A stretch of 64,000 nt of DNA from DASUBN01 sp036500225 (GTDB lineage: Bacteria > Pseudomonadota > Gammaproteobacteria > Natronospirales > REEB76): assembly GCA_036500225.1 (NCBI GenBank), contig DASYCJ010000058.1:29817-93816 (forward strand). The letters run 5' to 3'. The position numbers and the translations under genes were made by a program. Shown in pieces: positions 43,285 through 52,678 of the stretch (the stretch's first letter is position 1; each line of letters begins with the position of its first letter). The notes beneath the pieces are model-generated. The model did not search any database. It saw only the letters and a program-made list of their open reading frames with translations, and was not told the origin of the DNA.

Positions 43285-45003
43285 ATGGCTACGACCACCG
43301 TCAAGACGAACTTGACCGGCCTTCCGCGCCGGTTGGTAGCAGCCGGACTGCTGTCGGAGATGGACGCCGCCGACGCGCAGCGAGATGCCGCCGCCGAGAA
43401 GCTGCTGCTGGTCAGCTACCTTGTCCGCATCAAGAAGATCGATGCCCGCGCCGTGGCCAGTGCCGCCTCCGAGGAGTTCGGCGTGCCGGCCGTCGACCTG
43501 GACGCGGTGGACTTAGGCCAAGCCCCGCTCAAGGACGTAGAAGCCCAACTCATCGAGAAGCACCACGCCCTGCCGCTGTTCAAACGCGGCCGCAAATTGT
43601 TCGTGGCGGTATCCGACCCCACTAACTTGCAGGCGCTGGACGAGATCAAGTTCAAGACCGGCATGACCGTCGACGCGGTCATCGTGGAAGAAGACAAGCT
43701 CGCCAAGGCCATCGAGAAAGCCATCCAGTCCATGGATACCTCGATGAAGGACCTGGCGGACGGTGACGTCGGTGACCTGGACATCTCCGCCGGCGACGAG
43801 GACGCAGCGCCCACCGACGAGGGCAGCGCCGATATCGACGATGCGCCGGTGGTGAAGTTCGTGAACAAGGTGCTACTGGACGCCATCAACAAAGGTGCCT
43901 CGGACATCCACTGGGAACCCTACGAGAAGGAATACCGCGTGCGCTTCCGCCAGGATGGCATGCTGCGCGAAGTGGTGAAGCCACCCATGGTGCTCGGCCC
44001 CAAGATCGCGGCGCGCCTCAAGGTCATGGCCAAGCTCGACATCTCGGAACGCCGCATCCCCCAGGACGGCCGCGTCAAACTCAAGCTGTCGGCCACCCGC
44101 TCCATCGATTTCCGTATGGCCACCTGCCCCACGCTCTTCGGTGAGAAGATCGTGATGCGTATCCTCGACTCCTCCAGCGCCAAACTGGGCATCGACGCCC
44201 TGGGTTACGAGGACTTCCAGAAGAAGCTGTACCTGGAGAACCTGGAGAAACCCTACGGCATGATCCTGATCACCGGGCCTACGGGTTCCGGCAAGACCGT
44301 GTCGCTGTATACCGGCATCAATATCCTCAACACTGAGGACCGCAACATCTGCACCGCCGAGGACCCGGCGGAAATCCAGTTGCCCGGCGTGAACCAGGTG
44401 AACGTGAACCCTAAAGTGGGTCTGACTTTCGGTGCCGCGCTCAAATCCTTCCTGCGTCTCGACCCAGACATCATCCTGGTGGGTGAGATCCGAGATCTGG
44501 AGACTGCCGAGATCGCGATCAAGGCGGCCCAGACGGGCCATATGGTGCTGGCGACCCTGCATACCAACGATGCGCCCAAGACCCTGACCCGCTTGGCCGA
44601 CATCGGTGTGGCTCCCTACTCCATCGCCACCGCTGTGAACCTCATCATCGCGCAACGTCTGGCGCGCCGCCTGTGCAAGAACTGCAAACGCCCGGCCGAG
44701 ATCCCCAAGGAAGCCCTGCTCAAGGAGGGTTTCACCGAGACCGAGATCGACGCCGGCCTCACCATCTTCGAGCCGGTCGGTTGCGACCAATGCAACGAGG
44801 GTTATAAGGGCCGTACCGGCATCTATCAGGTCATGCCCGTGTCAGAAGCCATGGGCAAGATCATCATGGAAGGTGGCAACGCCATCCAGATCGCAGCACA
44901 AGCCGATGCAGACGGTGTCCCCGACCTGCGTCGCTCAGGCCTCACCAAGGTCAAACGCGGCGACTTCGGCCTGGCCGAGTTGAACCGCATCACCGTCGAA
45001 TAA
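43285..45003 (+). CDS. pilB: Type IV pilus assembly ATPase PilB
   Basis: Extension motor for the pilus. 572 aa. The N-terminal MshEN-like domain (LPRRLVAAGLLSE, ALPLFKRGRKLFVAVSDPTN) leads to an acidic linker (~155-185). The core ATPase has GASDIHWEPYEKEYRVRFRQDG, Walker A GPTGSGKT, the His box TGHMVLATLHTNDA, and a tetracysteine zinc motif (CKNCKRPAEI and CDQCNEGY). Start at ATG 43285 with AGGG upstream. Followed by pilC after 17 bases. Confidence 0.96.
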   Translation: MATTTVKTNLTGLPRRLVAAGLLSEMDAADAQRDAAAEKLLLVSYLVRIKKIDARAVASAASEEFGVPAVDLDAVDLGQAPLKDVEAQLIEKHHALPLFKRGRKLFVAVSDPTNLQALDEIKFKTGMTVDAVIVEEDKLAKAIEKAIQSMDTSMKDLADGDVGDLDISAGDEDAAPTDEGSADIDDAPVVKFVNKVLLDAINKGASDIHWEPYEKEYRVRFRQDGMLREVVKPPMVLGPKIAARLKVMAKLDISERRIPQDGRVKLKLSATRSIDFRMATCPTLFGEKIVMRILDSSSAKLGIDALGYEDFQKKLYLENLEKPYGMILITGPTGSGKTVSLYTGINILNTEDRNICTAEDPAEIQLPGVNQVNVNPKVGLTFGAALKSFLRLDPDIILVGEIRDLETAEIAIKAAQTGHMVLATLHTNDAPKTLTRLADIGVAPYSIATAVNLIIAQRLARRLCKNCKRPAEIPKEALLKEGFTETEIDAGLTIFEPVGCDQCNEGYKGRTGIYQVMPVSEAMGKIIMEGGNAIQIAAQADADGVPDLRRSGLTKVKRGDFGLAELNRITVE

Positions 45004-45020
45004 CAGGCAGATAGCGCAAC

Positions 45021-46235
45021 ATGGCCGACGCCGCAGCAGCAGCAAAAAACCTTAACTTCGTCTGGGAAGGCACAGACAAGAAGGGCAACCGCATCAAGGG
45101 CAAGACCGTAGCGCCCAACGAAGCCGCGGTCAAAGCCGACCTGCGCCGCCAGGGCATCGCCCCACTCAAGATCAGCAAGGCCCGCCGCAAGGCCGGCAAG
45201 AAGATCGAGAGTGCCGACATCTCCTTCTTCAGCCGCCAGATGGCCACCATGATGAGTTCCGGCGTGCCACTGGTGCAGTCCATGGACATCATCGGCAAGG
45301 GCCACGCCAACCCGAACATGCAGGACATGGTGATGGCCATCAAAGGTGATGTGGAGGCGGGTAACAACCTGGCCGACGCACTCGCCAAACACCCGCTGTA
45401 CTTCGATGACCTGTTCGTGAGTCTGGTGCGCGCCGGCGAGCAGGCGGGCGCCCTCGAGACCCTGCTGGACAAGATCGCGACCTACAAGGAAAAGACCGAG
45501 CGCATCAAGAAGAAGATCAAGAAAGCGCTCTCTTACCCCATCGCCGTGTTGGTGGTGGCCTTCGTGGTCACCGGCATCCTGCTTGTATTCGTGATCCCTC
45601 AGTTCGAAGAGCTGTTCAAGGGTTTCGGCGCCTCGCTGCCGGCCTTCACTCAGTTCGTGGTGAACCTGTCGCGATCGGTGAGATCACAGGGTTATATCTA
45701 TCTCATCGTCATCGGCATCGCCTTCGCCACCTTCAGCTACTTCAAGAAGCGCTCGCGCAAGTTCCGCGAGAACCTGGATCGGATTTCGCTCAAAATCCCG
45801 GTGGTGGGCGACATCCTCACCAAGTCGTCGCTGGCGCGCTTCGCCCGCACCCTCTCCACCATGTTCGCGGCCGGCGTGAACCTGGTGGATGCATTGACAT
45901 CCGTGGCCGGCGCCACCGGCAACATCGTCTACGAACAGGCCACCATCAAGATCCGCGACCAGGTGTCCACCGGCCAGCAGCTCAACGTGGTCATGAGCCA
46001 GACCGGGCTGTTCCCGCACGTGATGATCCAGATGATCGCCATCGGCGAAGAAGCCGGCTCCATCGACGCCATGGCCTCCAAGGTCGCCGACTTCTACGAA
46101 GAAGAAGTGGACAACGCGGTGGATAACCTGACCAGCCTCATGGAACCGCTGATCATGGCGGTCCTGGGCGTACTGGTGGGCGGCCTGGTGGTCGCCATGT
46201 ACCTGCCCATCTTCAAGCTGGGTTCGGTGGTCTGA
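45021..46235 (+). CDS. pilC: Type IV pilus inner-membrane platform protein PilC
   Basis: 404 aa. Two repeated GspF domains: the first with FFSRQMATMMSSGVPLVQSMDII and ALAKHPLYFDDLFVSLVRAGEQAGALETLLDKIA, the second with LARFARTLSTMFAAGVNLVDALTSVAGATGN. Hydrophobic segments are near residues 170-195, 215-235 and 375-400. Longer Lys-rich N-terminus (VWEGTDKKGNRIKGKTVAPN) as in PilC. It anchors the pilus base and passes ATPase motion to pilins. Between pilB and pilD as in most pil clusters. Confidence 0.96.
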   Translation: MADAAAAAKNLNFVWEGTDKKGNRIKGKTVAPNEAAVKADLRRQGIAPLKISKARRKAGKKIESADISFFSRQMATMMSSGVPLVQSMDIIGKGHANPNMQDMVMAIKGDVEAGNNLADALAKHPLYFDDLFVSLVRAGEQAGALETLLDKIATYKEKTERIKKKIKKALSYPIAVLVVAFVVTGILLVFVIPQFEELFKGFGASLPAFTQFVVNLSRSVRSQGYIYLIVIGIAFATFSYFKKRSRKFRENLDRISLKIPVVGDILTKSSLARFARTLSTMFAAGVNLVDALTSVAGATGNIVYEQATIKIRDQVSTGQQLNVVMSQTGLFPHVMIQMIAIGEEAGSIDAMASKVADFYEEEVDNAVDNLTSLMEPLIMAVLGVLVGGLVVAMYLPIFKLGSVV

Positions 46236-46250
46236 TCCAAGTTCACTGTG

Positions 46251-46276
46251 CACCGGTCCCGCTGGGGACCGGTGCC
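46251..46276 (+). other. Strong hairpin between pilC and pilD
   Basis: Perfect 11-bp stem GCACCGGTCCC / GGGACCGGTGC with a 4-base loop, beginning 16 bases after the pilC stop. No T-run follows; a GAGGAA ribosome site and the pilD ATG come right after. It may stabilise the upstream mRNA or pause polymerase, setting lower pilD than pilBC expression; a full terminator is unlikely. Confidence 0.6.
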
Positions 46277-46293
46277 TCGTCCCCGAGGAACCG

Positions 46294-47154
46294 ATGGCTA
46301 TCACGCTCCTGCTCGAGCAGAATCCGCTCGCCTTCATATTCCTCGCCGTACTGCTCGGCCTCCTGGTAGGCAGCTTCCTCAACGTGGTGATCCATCGCCT
46401 GCCCATCATGCTCGAGCGGGAATGGCGTAGCGAATATGCGCCGGATACGTCACCCGCTGAGCGCTTCGATCTCATCATGCCGCGTTCACGTTGCCCGCAC
46501 TGCGGTCACGGCATCACTGCCCTCGAGAACGTACCTGTCATCAGTTACCTGGTGCTCCGCGGCCGCTGCAGCGCCTGCCATGCTTCCATCTCACCGCGCT
46601 ACGCCATCGTCGAAGCCATTACCGGTGTGCTATCGGGCGTGGTGGCCTGGCACTTCGGTTTCGGCGCCGAAGCCTTCGGCGCCCTGTTCCTCACCTGGGG
46701 GCTCATCGCGCTCGCTGGCATCGACATCGAGACCCAGTTGCTGCCAGACCGCATCACCCTGCCGATCCTGTGGCTGGGTTTGCTGTTCAACACCCAGGGT
46801 ACATTCACCGACCTGCATTCCGCGGTAATCGGCGCGGCCGCGGGCTACCTGTCCCTGTGGCTGATCTATCACCTGTTCCGACTGGCCACTGGAAAGGAAG
46901 GCATGGGTTACGGCGACTTCAAGCTCTACGCCCTGATCGGTGCCTGGCTCGGCTGGCAGCAACTGCTGGTGGTGATCCTGCTAGCCTCCGGCGTTGGCGC
47001 GGTCACCGGGCTCACGCTGCTCGGATTGAACCGCATCGCGCACGTAGACACGCGATTGCCCTTTGGCCCGTTCCTGGCGGCAGCTGGTTGGATTGCGCTG
47101 TTGTGGGGTCATCCCTTGACCACCGCTTATCTCACCATCAGCGGCGCGCACTGA
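46294..47154 (+). CDS. pilD: Prepilin peptidase/N-methyltransferase PilD
   Basis: Inner-membrane aspartic protease that cuts prepilins after Gly and methylates the new N-terminus. 286 aa, about eight hydrophobic segments. N-terminal SFLNVVIHRLPIMLEREW, then four cysteines in RCPHCGH and GRCSACH (zinc domain, residues ~66-90). The catalytic aspartates are in ALAGIDIETQLLPDRITLP and GMGYGDFKLYALIGAW. It should process PilA upstream. Four bases before coaE. Confidence 0.96.
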   Translation: MAITLLLEQNPLAFIFLAVLLGLLVGSFLNVVIHRLPIMLEREWRSEYAPDTSPAERFDLIMPRSRCPHCGHGITALENVPVISYLVLRGRCSACHASISPRYAIVEAITGVLSGVVAWHFGFGAEAFGALFLTWGLIALAGIDIETQLLPDRITLPILWLGLLFNTQGTFTDLHSAVIGAAAGYLSLWLIYHLFRLATGKEGMGYGDFKLYALIGAWLGWQQLLVVILLASGVGAVTGLTLLGLNRIAHVDTRLPFGPFLAAAGWIALLWGHPLTTAYLTISGAH

Positions 47155-47158
47155 ATCC

Positions 47159-47791
47159 ATGCTCAAGGTCGGCCTCACCGGCGGCATCGCGAGCGGCAAG
47201 TCCGCTGCCGCTGCGGCCTTCGATCGCCTCGGAGTGCCGGTATCGGATGCAGACCGAATCGGTCGCAAGCTGAACACACCGGGACAATCCGGCTTAAAGG
47301 CGCTAGTGCAGGCTCTAGGCACAGGCATCTTGGATGCCCAGGGCCAGCTGGACCGGGCAAGCCTTCGGCGGCGCATCTTCGCTGAGCCCGCATTACGCCG
47401 CCAGGTGGACGCGCTGCTCCATCCCCTCATATTGGGCGCCCTGGCAGCCGAACTCGCTGCCTGCCCGGGCCCCTATGCAATAGCAGTCATCCCGCTCCTA
47501 GTGGAGAGCCCCGCCTCCCAGGCCCTGGTGGACAGGGTGCTGGTGGTGGACAGCCCCGAGGACCTGCAGATCGGCCGCCTTATGTCACGCGACGGAGACA
47601 GCCTGGAACAGGCCAAGGCCATCCTTAGCGCCCAGGCCTCCCGCGATGCCCGCCTCGCCGTGGCGGATGATATTCTGTTGAACGCAAGCGACCTGGCGGC
47701 TCTCGATGCCGCCGTGGAACGTCTGCACGGGTTCTACCGCGAACTGGCGGCACGGGGAGATCCGGGAGCACCCGGTCTGCGGCTGCCATGA
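47159..47791 (+). CDS. coaE: Dephospho-CoA kinase CoaE
   Basis: Last step of CoA synthesis: phosphorylates dephospho-CoA at the 3' position. 210 aa, P-loop GGIASGKSAAAAAF at residues 8-21, then VSDADRIGRKL (the catalytic Asp region) and AVIPLLVESPASQALVDRVLVVDSPEDLQIGRLMSRDG. Starts four bases after pilD; pilD-coaE linkage is usual in gammaproteobacteria. The following zapD starts 13 bases later. Confidence 0.94.
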   Translation: MLKVGLTGGIASGKSAAAAAFDRLGVPVSDADRIGRKLNTPGQSGLKALVQALGTGILDAQGQLDRASLRRRIFAEPALRRQVDALLHPLILGALAAELAACPGPYAIAVIPLLVESPASQALVDRVLVVDSPEDLQIGRLMSRDGDSLEQAKAILSAQASRDARLAVADDILLNASDLAALDAAVERLHGFYRELAARGDPGAPGLRLP

Positions 47792-47804
47792 TCTGGGACG
47801 TCCG

Positions 47805-48611
47805 ATGCTGAACGTGGAGCAACACGCCGAGGAACAGGCGGCGGCCGAGTGGCTCATCTATGAGCAACCGCTCAGCGAACGTGTGCGCACCTTCCTCAGA
47901 CTCGAGTTCCTGCTGGAACAGGCGGGTCATCACAGCGGCCTATCTTCCATGTGGGACAGCCGCGCCGCGGTCAGCGCGGTGCTCGAGATCGTTGCGCTCT
48001 TGACCCGCGGTGACGTACGCACCGAAGTGCTGAAGGAATTGGAGCGCTGCGGCAGCCTGCTGCAACGTTTGAAGGGCAGCCCGGAAGTTGACAACTCCCG
48101 GCTGCAGACCGTGCTCGCGGACCTGGAACGCCTGAAGAGCGAGATGGACGGTGACGGCCGGCCCCTCGGCGCGAGCCTGCGGGAGAGTGAATTCCTGAAC
48201 TCCATCAAAAACCGCATGGCCATCCCCGGCGGTACCTGCCAGTTCGACCTGCCGTCCTATCACGCCTGGCTCACACATCCCTATCCACGCCGTGCCCGAG
48301 ACCTGCAGGGCTGGATGGCGGACCTGAAGCCCCTCAAGGAGACCATCGCGCTCTTGATGGCCCTGACCCGCGAATCGGCGTTGCCGACCCGGGAGATCGC
48401 TCAGCAGGGCGTGTACCAGCGCAACTTCGACACCAACGTGCTCTCACCCATGGTGCGGGTGATGGTGCCGGCTCCCGCCGGGGTGTTCCCCGAGATCAGC
48501 GCCGGCAAGCACCGCATGGCCATCCGCTTCCTGGAACGGCACGATGCCAACGCCCGTCCTCAACAGACCAAGCGTGACATCAATTTCAAACTGGTCTGCT
48601 GTCAACTGTAG
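47805..48611 (+). CDS. zapD: Z-ring associated protein ZapD
   Basis: Crosslinks FtsZ filaments at division. 268 aa from the ATG at 47805 (MLNVEQHAEE); the longer frame overlaps coaE. ZapD features are YEQPLSERVRTFLRLEFLLEQ, then LLQRLKGSPEVDNSRLQTVLADL, FLNSIKNRMAIPGGTCQFDLPSYHAWL and KHRMAIRFLERHDANARPQQTKRDINFKLVCC at the C-terminus. Somewhat longer than the 247-residue E. coli protein. Sits between coaE and yacG, the conserved arrangement, and ftsZ is 7.8 kb away in the same window. Confidence 0.94.
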   Translation: MLNVEQHAEEQAAAEWLIYEQPLSERVRTFLRLEFLLEQAGHHSGLSSMWDSRAAVSAVLEIVALLTRGDVRTEVLKELERCGSLLQRLKGSPEVDNSRLQTVLADLERLKSEMDGDGRPLGASLRESEFLNSIKNRMAIPGGTCQFDLPSYHAWLTHPYPRRARDLQGWMADLKPLKETIALLMALTRESALPTREIAQQGVYQRNFDTNVLSPMVRVMVPAPAGVFPEISAGKHRMAIRFLERHDANARPQQTKRDINFKLVCCQL

Positions 48612-48613
48612 CC

Positions 48614-48796
48614 ATGGCTGAAGTCGAGACTGTCCCCTGCCCCCATTGTGGGAAATCGGTACCGTGGACGGAAGCTTCCACGTGGAAGCCCTTCTGCAGC
48701 GACCGCTGCCGCCTCATCGACTTGGGTGATTGGCTGTCAGAGAAGAATGCCATCCCGACCGCAGACGTGCCACCCGATCAGGACTCAGATAATTGA
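48614..48796 (+). CDS. yacG: DNA gyrase inhibitor YacG (zinc protein)
   Basis: 60 aa. Four cysteines in CPHCGKSVPW and FCSDRCRLIDLGDWLSEKNAIP match the YacG zinc finger and its LGDW motif. Known YacG proteins bind GyrB and block DNA binding. Starts two bases after zapD, so co-translated. Its last 19 bases overlap the 3' end of the convergent Nudix/ThiE gene. Confidence 0.93.
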   Translation: MAEVETVPCPHCGKSVPWTEASTWKPFCSDRCRLIDLGDWLSEKNAIPTADVPPDQDSDN

Positions 48797-49752
48797 TCTA
48801 GATCCCACAGGCTGCGGATGGCAGCGATACCATGAGCGCCATGGCCGCGCGCTGTCTCCAGATCCTTGAGACCCAATCCGCCGATGGCATACACCGGCAC
48901 GCTGCTCATGGCCGCAAGGTCCGCGAACGCTGACCAGCCCAAGGGCGCCATTCCCGGATGGGTGGCGGTCGCCTGCACAGGTCCGATGCATAGATAGTCA
49001 GGTGCATATTCCAGTGCAGTGCGCACGTCCTGGGCTGAATGGCAGGAGATGCCCAGCCGCAGGCTGCCGTCCCATGCCTTGGGATCGAGGCTGCGCGACC
49101 GATGCTGGCTCAAGTGCAAGCCATCTCCATGCAGCATGCGCGCCTGCTCGGATGAAGTATTTAGGATCAGCTGTGTGCCGTGCTCTTTGCACATCTCCAG
49201 TACTGACAGGGCCAGGTTGTCGAATCCCACCTCTTCCAGGCTGGGAGCACGCAATTGCACCAGATCGACGCCGGCGCGCAGGGAGCGTTGCAGCTTTTCC
49301 AGGAAGGCGGGCTCCCGGTCTGGGTCGGGAGTCACCAACATCACGGGCGGCAGCTTGAGTGCCTTGACGATGGGCTCGTCGGCGGGCAGGAGCTGCCAGT
49401 CGCGCATCTCCTCTGGCCGCACCCATTCGAGATGCTGGCCTTCTAATGGCGCAGGCACCCCATCCCAGGCCGTAACCCGCCACACGTCCAATTCCACTTC
49501 ACGTTCAGGATACTGATAGGAGAAGCGCATCAGCCGATAGGCATGGCGCACGCGGATTCCGAGTTCTTCCTTGAGTTCGCGCTTCAGGGCATCGAAGGCC
49601 GGCTCGTCGGCCTCCAGCTTGCCGCCGGGAAACTCCCAGAAGCCTGCCAACGGTTTGCCTGCGGGCCGCTCGGCGATGAGCACACGGCCCGTACGGTCAC
49701 GTAAGACCGCGGCGACCACCTGGACACGGGGTATGGATGCGTCAGCGTGCAT
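48778..49752 (-). CDS. Nudix hydrolase fused to thiamine-phosphate-synthase-like domain (MutT-ThiE)
   Basis: 324 aa. The N-terminal MutT domain (1-~130) has a complete Nudix box, GKLEAD-E-PAFDALK-RELKEELGI, so it should hydrolyse oxidised nucleotides such as 8-oxo-dGTP. The C-terminal part (~140-324) is ThiE-like: LQRSLRAGVDLVQLRAPSL, LILNTSSEQARMLHGDGLHLSQ, GISCHSAQDV, DYLCIGPVQATATHPGM and VYAIGGLGLKDLE. This fusion is known next to secA in several gammaproteobacteria. Whether the second domain is active in thiamine synthesis is unclear. It starts 15 bases after secA. Confidence 0.9.
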   Translation of the reverse strand: MHADASIPRVQVVAAVLRDRTGRVLIAERPAGKPLAGFWEFPGGKLEADEPAFDALKRELKEELGIRVRHAYRLMRFSYQYPEREVELDVWRVTAWDGVPAPLEGQHLEWVRPEEMRDWQLLPADEPIVKALKLPPVMLVTPDPDREPAFLEKLQRSLRAGVDLVQLRAPSLEEVGFDNLALSVLEMCKEHGTQLILNTSSEQARMLHGDGLHLSQHRSRSLDPKAWDGSLRLGISCHSAQDVRTALEYAPDYLCIGPVQATATHPGMAPLGWSAFADLAAMSSVPVYAIGGLGLKDLETARGHGAHGIAAIRSLWDLDQLSES

Positions 49753-49767
49753 CCGCGGTGCTTCAGC

Positions 49768-52509
49768 CTAAAGCTTACCGTGGCACTGTTTGTACTTGAG
49801 ACCGGAGCCGCAGGGGCAGGGATCGTTGCGGCCGACCTTGGCGGTCTCGCGCACGAAGGGGGCCGTTGCCGCCACCGCCGTCGCTGTTCTGCCTTGAGCC
49901 GGCGCGCTCATTTCCGCAGCCGCTTCCTCCGGCGGAGTGGTGACGCTCGGCGCCTCCGCGTGTTGGAACTGCATGGCCCGCACGCGCCGGCGCTGCTCTT
50001 CCATGGCCGCCACGTCTTCCTGGCTGCGCACCTGCACTTTGGTGAGGATGCCGGTCACGTCGAACTTGAGTCGGTCCAGCATGCGCGAGAACATCTCGAA
50101 GGCATCGCGTTTGTATTCGCGTCGCGGGTCCACCTGAGCGTAACCGCGCAAATGGATGCCCTGACGCAGGTAGTCCATGTTGGCTAGATGTTCGCGCCAC
50201 AGGGTATCGAGGTTGCGGAGCATGATCTCCTTCTCGAAATAGCGGATCACCTCCGGTCCGACTTGGCGGCCCTTCTCTTCATAGGCGTCTGAAAGCGCCT
50301 TGTGGATGCGGGCCCGCAGTGGCTCCTCATGGAGTTCCGGTTCCCGGTCTAGCCAGCCCTGGATGTCGAGCTTGAGCAGGAATTCACGCTCTAGGGCCTG
50401 GGTCAGGCCGGCGATGTTCCACTGCTCCTCCACGCTCTGAGGCGGGATGTGTTCGTCGATGATGCCGCTCAACACATCCGCCATCACGGCCTGGACCGTA
50501 TCGTGGATGTCCGCGGCCTGCAGCAGTTCGTCGCGCTGGCTGTAGATGACCTTGCGCTGGTCGTTAGCCACATCATCGTATTCCAGCAACGATTTGCGGA
50601 TGTCGAAGTTGTGGGCTTCGACCTTGCGCTGGGCATTCTCCACGGCGCGAGTCACCAGCGGACTCTCGATGGCTTCATGTTCCTCGACGCCGAAACGCTG
50701 CATCATGCCCTTGATCTTGTCGCCGGCGAAGATACGCATCAGGTTGTCGTCCAGCGACAGGTAGAAGCGACTGGAACCCGGGTCGCCCTGACGGCCGGAA
50801 CGGCCGCGCAGCTGGTTGTCGATGCGACGCGACTCGTGGCGCTCGCTGCCGATGATATGCAGGCCGCCAGCGGCCAGCACCGCATCGTGGCGCTGCTGCC
50901 AGGCAGCCTTCACGCGAGCCTTCTCCGCTTCGTCCGCCTCCGAGGGGAGCGCATTCAGCTCCGCTTCTAGGCTGCCGCCCAGCACGATGTCGGTGCCGCG
51001 GCCGGCCATGTTGGTGGCGATGGTGACAGTACCTGGGCGGCCCGCCTGGGCGATGACCTGGGCCTCCTGGGCGTGCTGCTTGGCGTTCAGCACCTGGTGC
51101 TGGACGCCTTCTTTGGTGAGCAGTGCTGAGAGCTGCTCCGAGGTCTCGATGGAACCGGTACCGACAAGCGCCGGCTGGCCGCGGGCCATGCAGTCGCGGA
51201 TGTCGACGATCACCGCCTTGAACTTCTCCTTCTGGGAGAGGTACACGAGGTCGGGGTTGTCCTGGCGGAGCATGGGCTTGTTGGTGGGGATCACCACCAC
51301 TTCCAGCGAGTAGATCTCGTGGAACTCCTGGGCTTCGGTATCGGCTGTGCCGGTCATGCCGGACAGCTTCTTATAGATGCGGAAGTAATTCTGAAAGGTG
51401 ATGGACGCGAGCGTCTGGTTCTCGGCCTGGATCTTCAGGCCTTCCTTGGCTTCGATGGCCTGATGCAGGCCATCGGACCAGCGCCGGCCCTGCATGGTGC
51501 GGCCGGTGAACTCATCCACGATCACCACGGTGCCGTCCTTGATGATGTAATCCACCTCGCGCTTGAACAGCGCGTGAGCGCGCAGGCCGGCGTTCACGTG
51601 GTGCATAAGGCCGATGTTGGCGTTGTCGTAGAGCGAACCGCCTTCAGCGATCAGGCCCTCGCGGCCCAGGATGTCCTCGAGGTGCTGGTGGCCGTCCTCG
51701 GTGAGATAGACCTGCTTGGCCTTCTCGTCGACGCTGTAGTCGCCCGGCCCGTCCTCTTCCTTCTGGCGGATCAGGCGCGGGATCACCGCATCGATCTTGC
51801 GATACAGCTCGGTGTTGTCGTCCACGGCGCCGGAGATGATGAGCGGCGTACGGGCTTCGTCGATCAGGATCGAATCCACTTCGTCGACGATGGCGTAGAA
51901 CAGGCCGCGCTGCACCTTGCCGGCTATCTGGAAGGCCATGTTGTCACGCAGGTAGTCGAAGCCGAATTCGTTGTTGGTGCCGTAAGTGATGTCGGCCGCA
52001 TAGGCAGCACGCTTGGTCTCCGGGTCCTGGTTGGCCAGGATCACACCCACAGTCAACCCTAGGGCCTCGAACACTGGACGCATCCAGTTCGCGTCGCGCT
52101 GGGCCAGGTAGTCGTTGACGGTGATGACGTGCACGCCCTTGCCGGGGATGGCATTGAGGTAGGCAGCCAGCGTCGCTACCAGGGTCTTGCCCTCGCCGGT
52201 ACGCATCTCGGCGATCTTGCCGCGGTGCAGCACCATGCCGCCGATGAGCTGTACGTCGAAATGGCGCATGCCCATGCGACGACGTGCGGCTTCGCGCACG
52301 CAGGCGAAAGCCTCAGGCAGCAGCTGGTCCAGGGTCTCGCCCGCCTCATGGCGCGTACGGAACTCGGCAGTCTTGGCCTTGAGCGCCTCATCGGACAGGG
52401 CCTGTATCGAGGGTTCCAGCGCATTGACCTTCTGCGCTTCACGGCGCATCCCGCGCACCAACCTGTCGTTGCGGCTACCGAAGACGTACTTGAGGATGTT
52501 GACTGCCAT
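49768..52509 (-). CDS. secA: Preprotein translocase ATPase SecA
   Basis: Drives export through SecYEG. 913 aa from the ATG at 52509 (MAVNILKYVFGSRNDRL); the longer frame upstream is unlikely. Motifs are MRTGEGKTLVATLAAYLNAI (Walker A), DEVDSILIDEARTPLIISG (DEAD and following), SGMTGTADTE, TNMAGRGTDIVLGG, ESRRIDNQLRGRSGRQGDPG and a C-terminal zinc SEC-C motif CPCGSGLKYKQCH. No secM-like regulator was seen upstream, where an M23 peptidase gene lies instead. Confidence 0.97.
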   Translation of the reverse strand: MAVNILKYVFGSRNDRLVRGMRREAQKVNALEPSIQALSDEALKAKTAEFRTRHEAGETLDQLLPEAFACVREAARRRMGMRHFDVQLIGGMVLHRGKIAEMRTGEGKTLVATLAAYLNAIPGKGVHVITVNDYLAQRDANWMRPVFEALGLTVGVILANQDPETKRAAYAADITYGTNNEFGFDYLRDNMAFQIAGKVQRGLFYAIVDEVDSILIDEARTPLIISGAVDDNTELYRKIDAVIPRLIRQKEEDGPGDYSVDEKAKQVYLTEDGHQHLEDILGREGLIAEGGSLYDNANIGLMHHVNAGLRAHALFKREVDYIIKDGTVVIVDEFTGRTMQGRRWSDGLHQAIEAKEGLKIQAENQTLASITFQNYFRIYKKLSGMTGTADTEAQEFHEIYSLEVVVIPTNKPMLRQDNPDLVYLSQKEKFKAVIVDIRDCMARGQPALVGTGSIETSEQLSALLTKEGVQHQVLNAKQHAQEAQVIAQAGRPGTVTIATNMAGRGTDIVLGGSLEAELNALPSEADEAEKARVKAAWQQRHDAVLAAGGLHIIGSERHESRRIDNQLRGRSGRQGDPGSSRFYLSLDDNLMRIFAGDKIKGMMQRFGVEEHEAIESPLVTRAVENAQRKVEAHNFDIRKSLLEYDDVANDQRKVIYSQRDELLQAADIHDTVQAVMADVLSGIIDEHIPPQSVEEQWNIAGLTQALEREFLLKLDIQGWLDREPELHEEPLRARIHKALSDAYEEKGRQVGPEVIRYFEKEIMLRNLDTLWREHLANMDYLRQGIHLRGYAQVDPRREYKRDAFEMFSRMLDRLKFDVTGILTKVQVRSQEDVAAMEEQRRRVRAMQFQHAEAPSVTTPPEEAAAEMSAPAQGRTATAVAATAPFVRETAKVGRNDPCPCGSGLKYKQCHGKL

Positions 52510-52678
52510 ATGCGTTCTTCTACTGCTCCGGACCGCACCGTCGCCGGTACGCATCCCTAGGTATATATATGGTCGCAGCCACGCGCGGGAGCGGCGCGGT
52601 GCATGCACCTTGAGGTCGGCTTTCCGGGGAATCGCCCGGCACCGGCGCCTGGCCGGTGCGGGCAGGAGACGGAGGAAC

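Noticed and set aside
52639..52659. GCACCGGC/GCCGGTGC hairpin between secA and the M23 gene as a terminator
   Set aside because: Eight-bp stem but no T-run on either side; may only be GC-rich structure.
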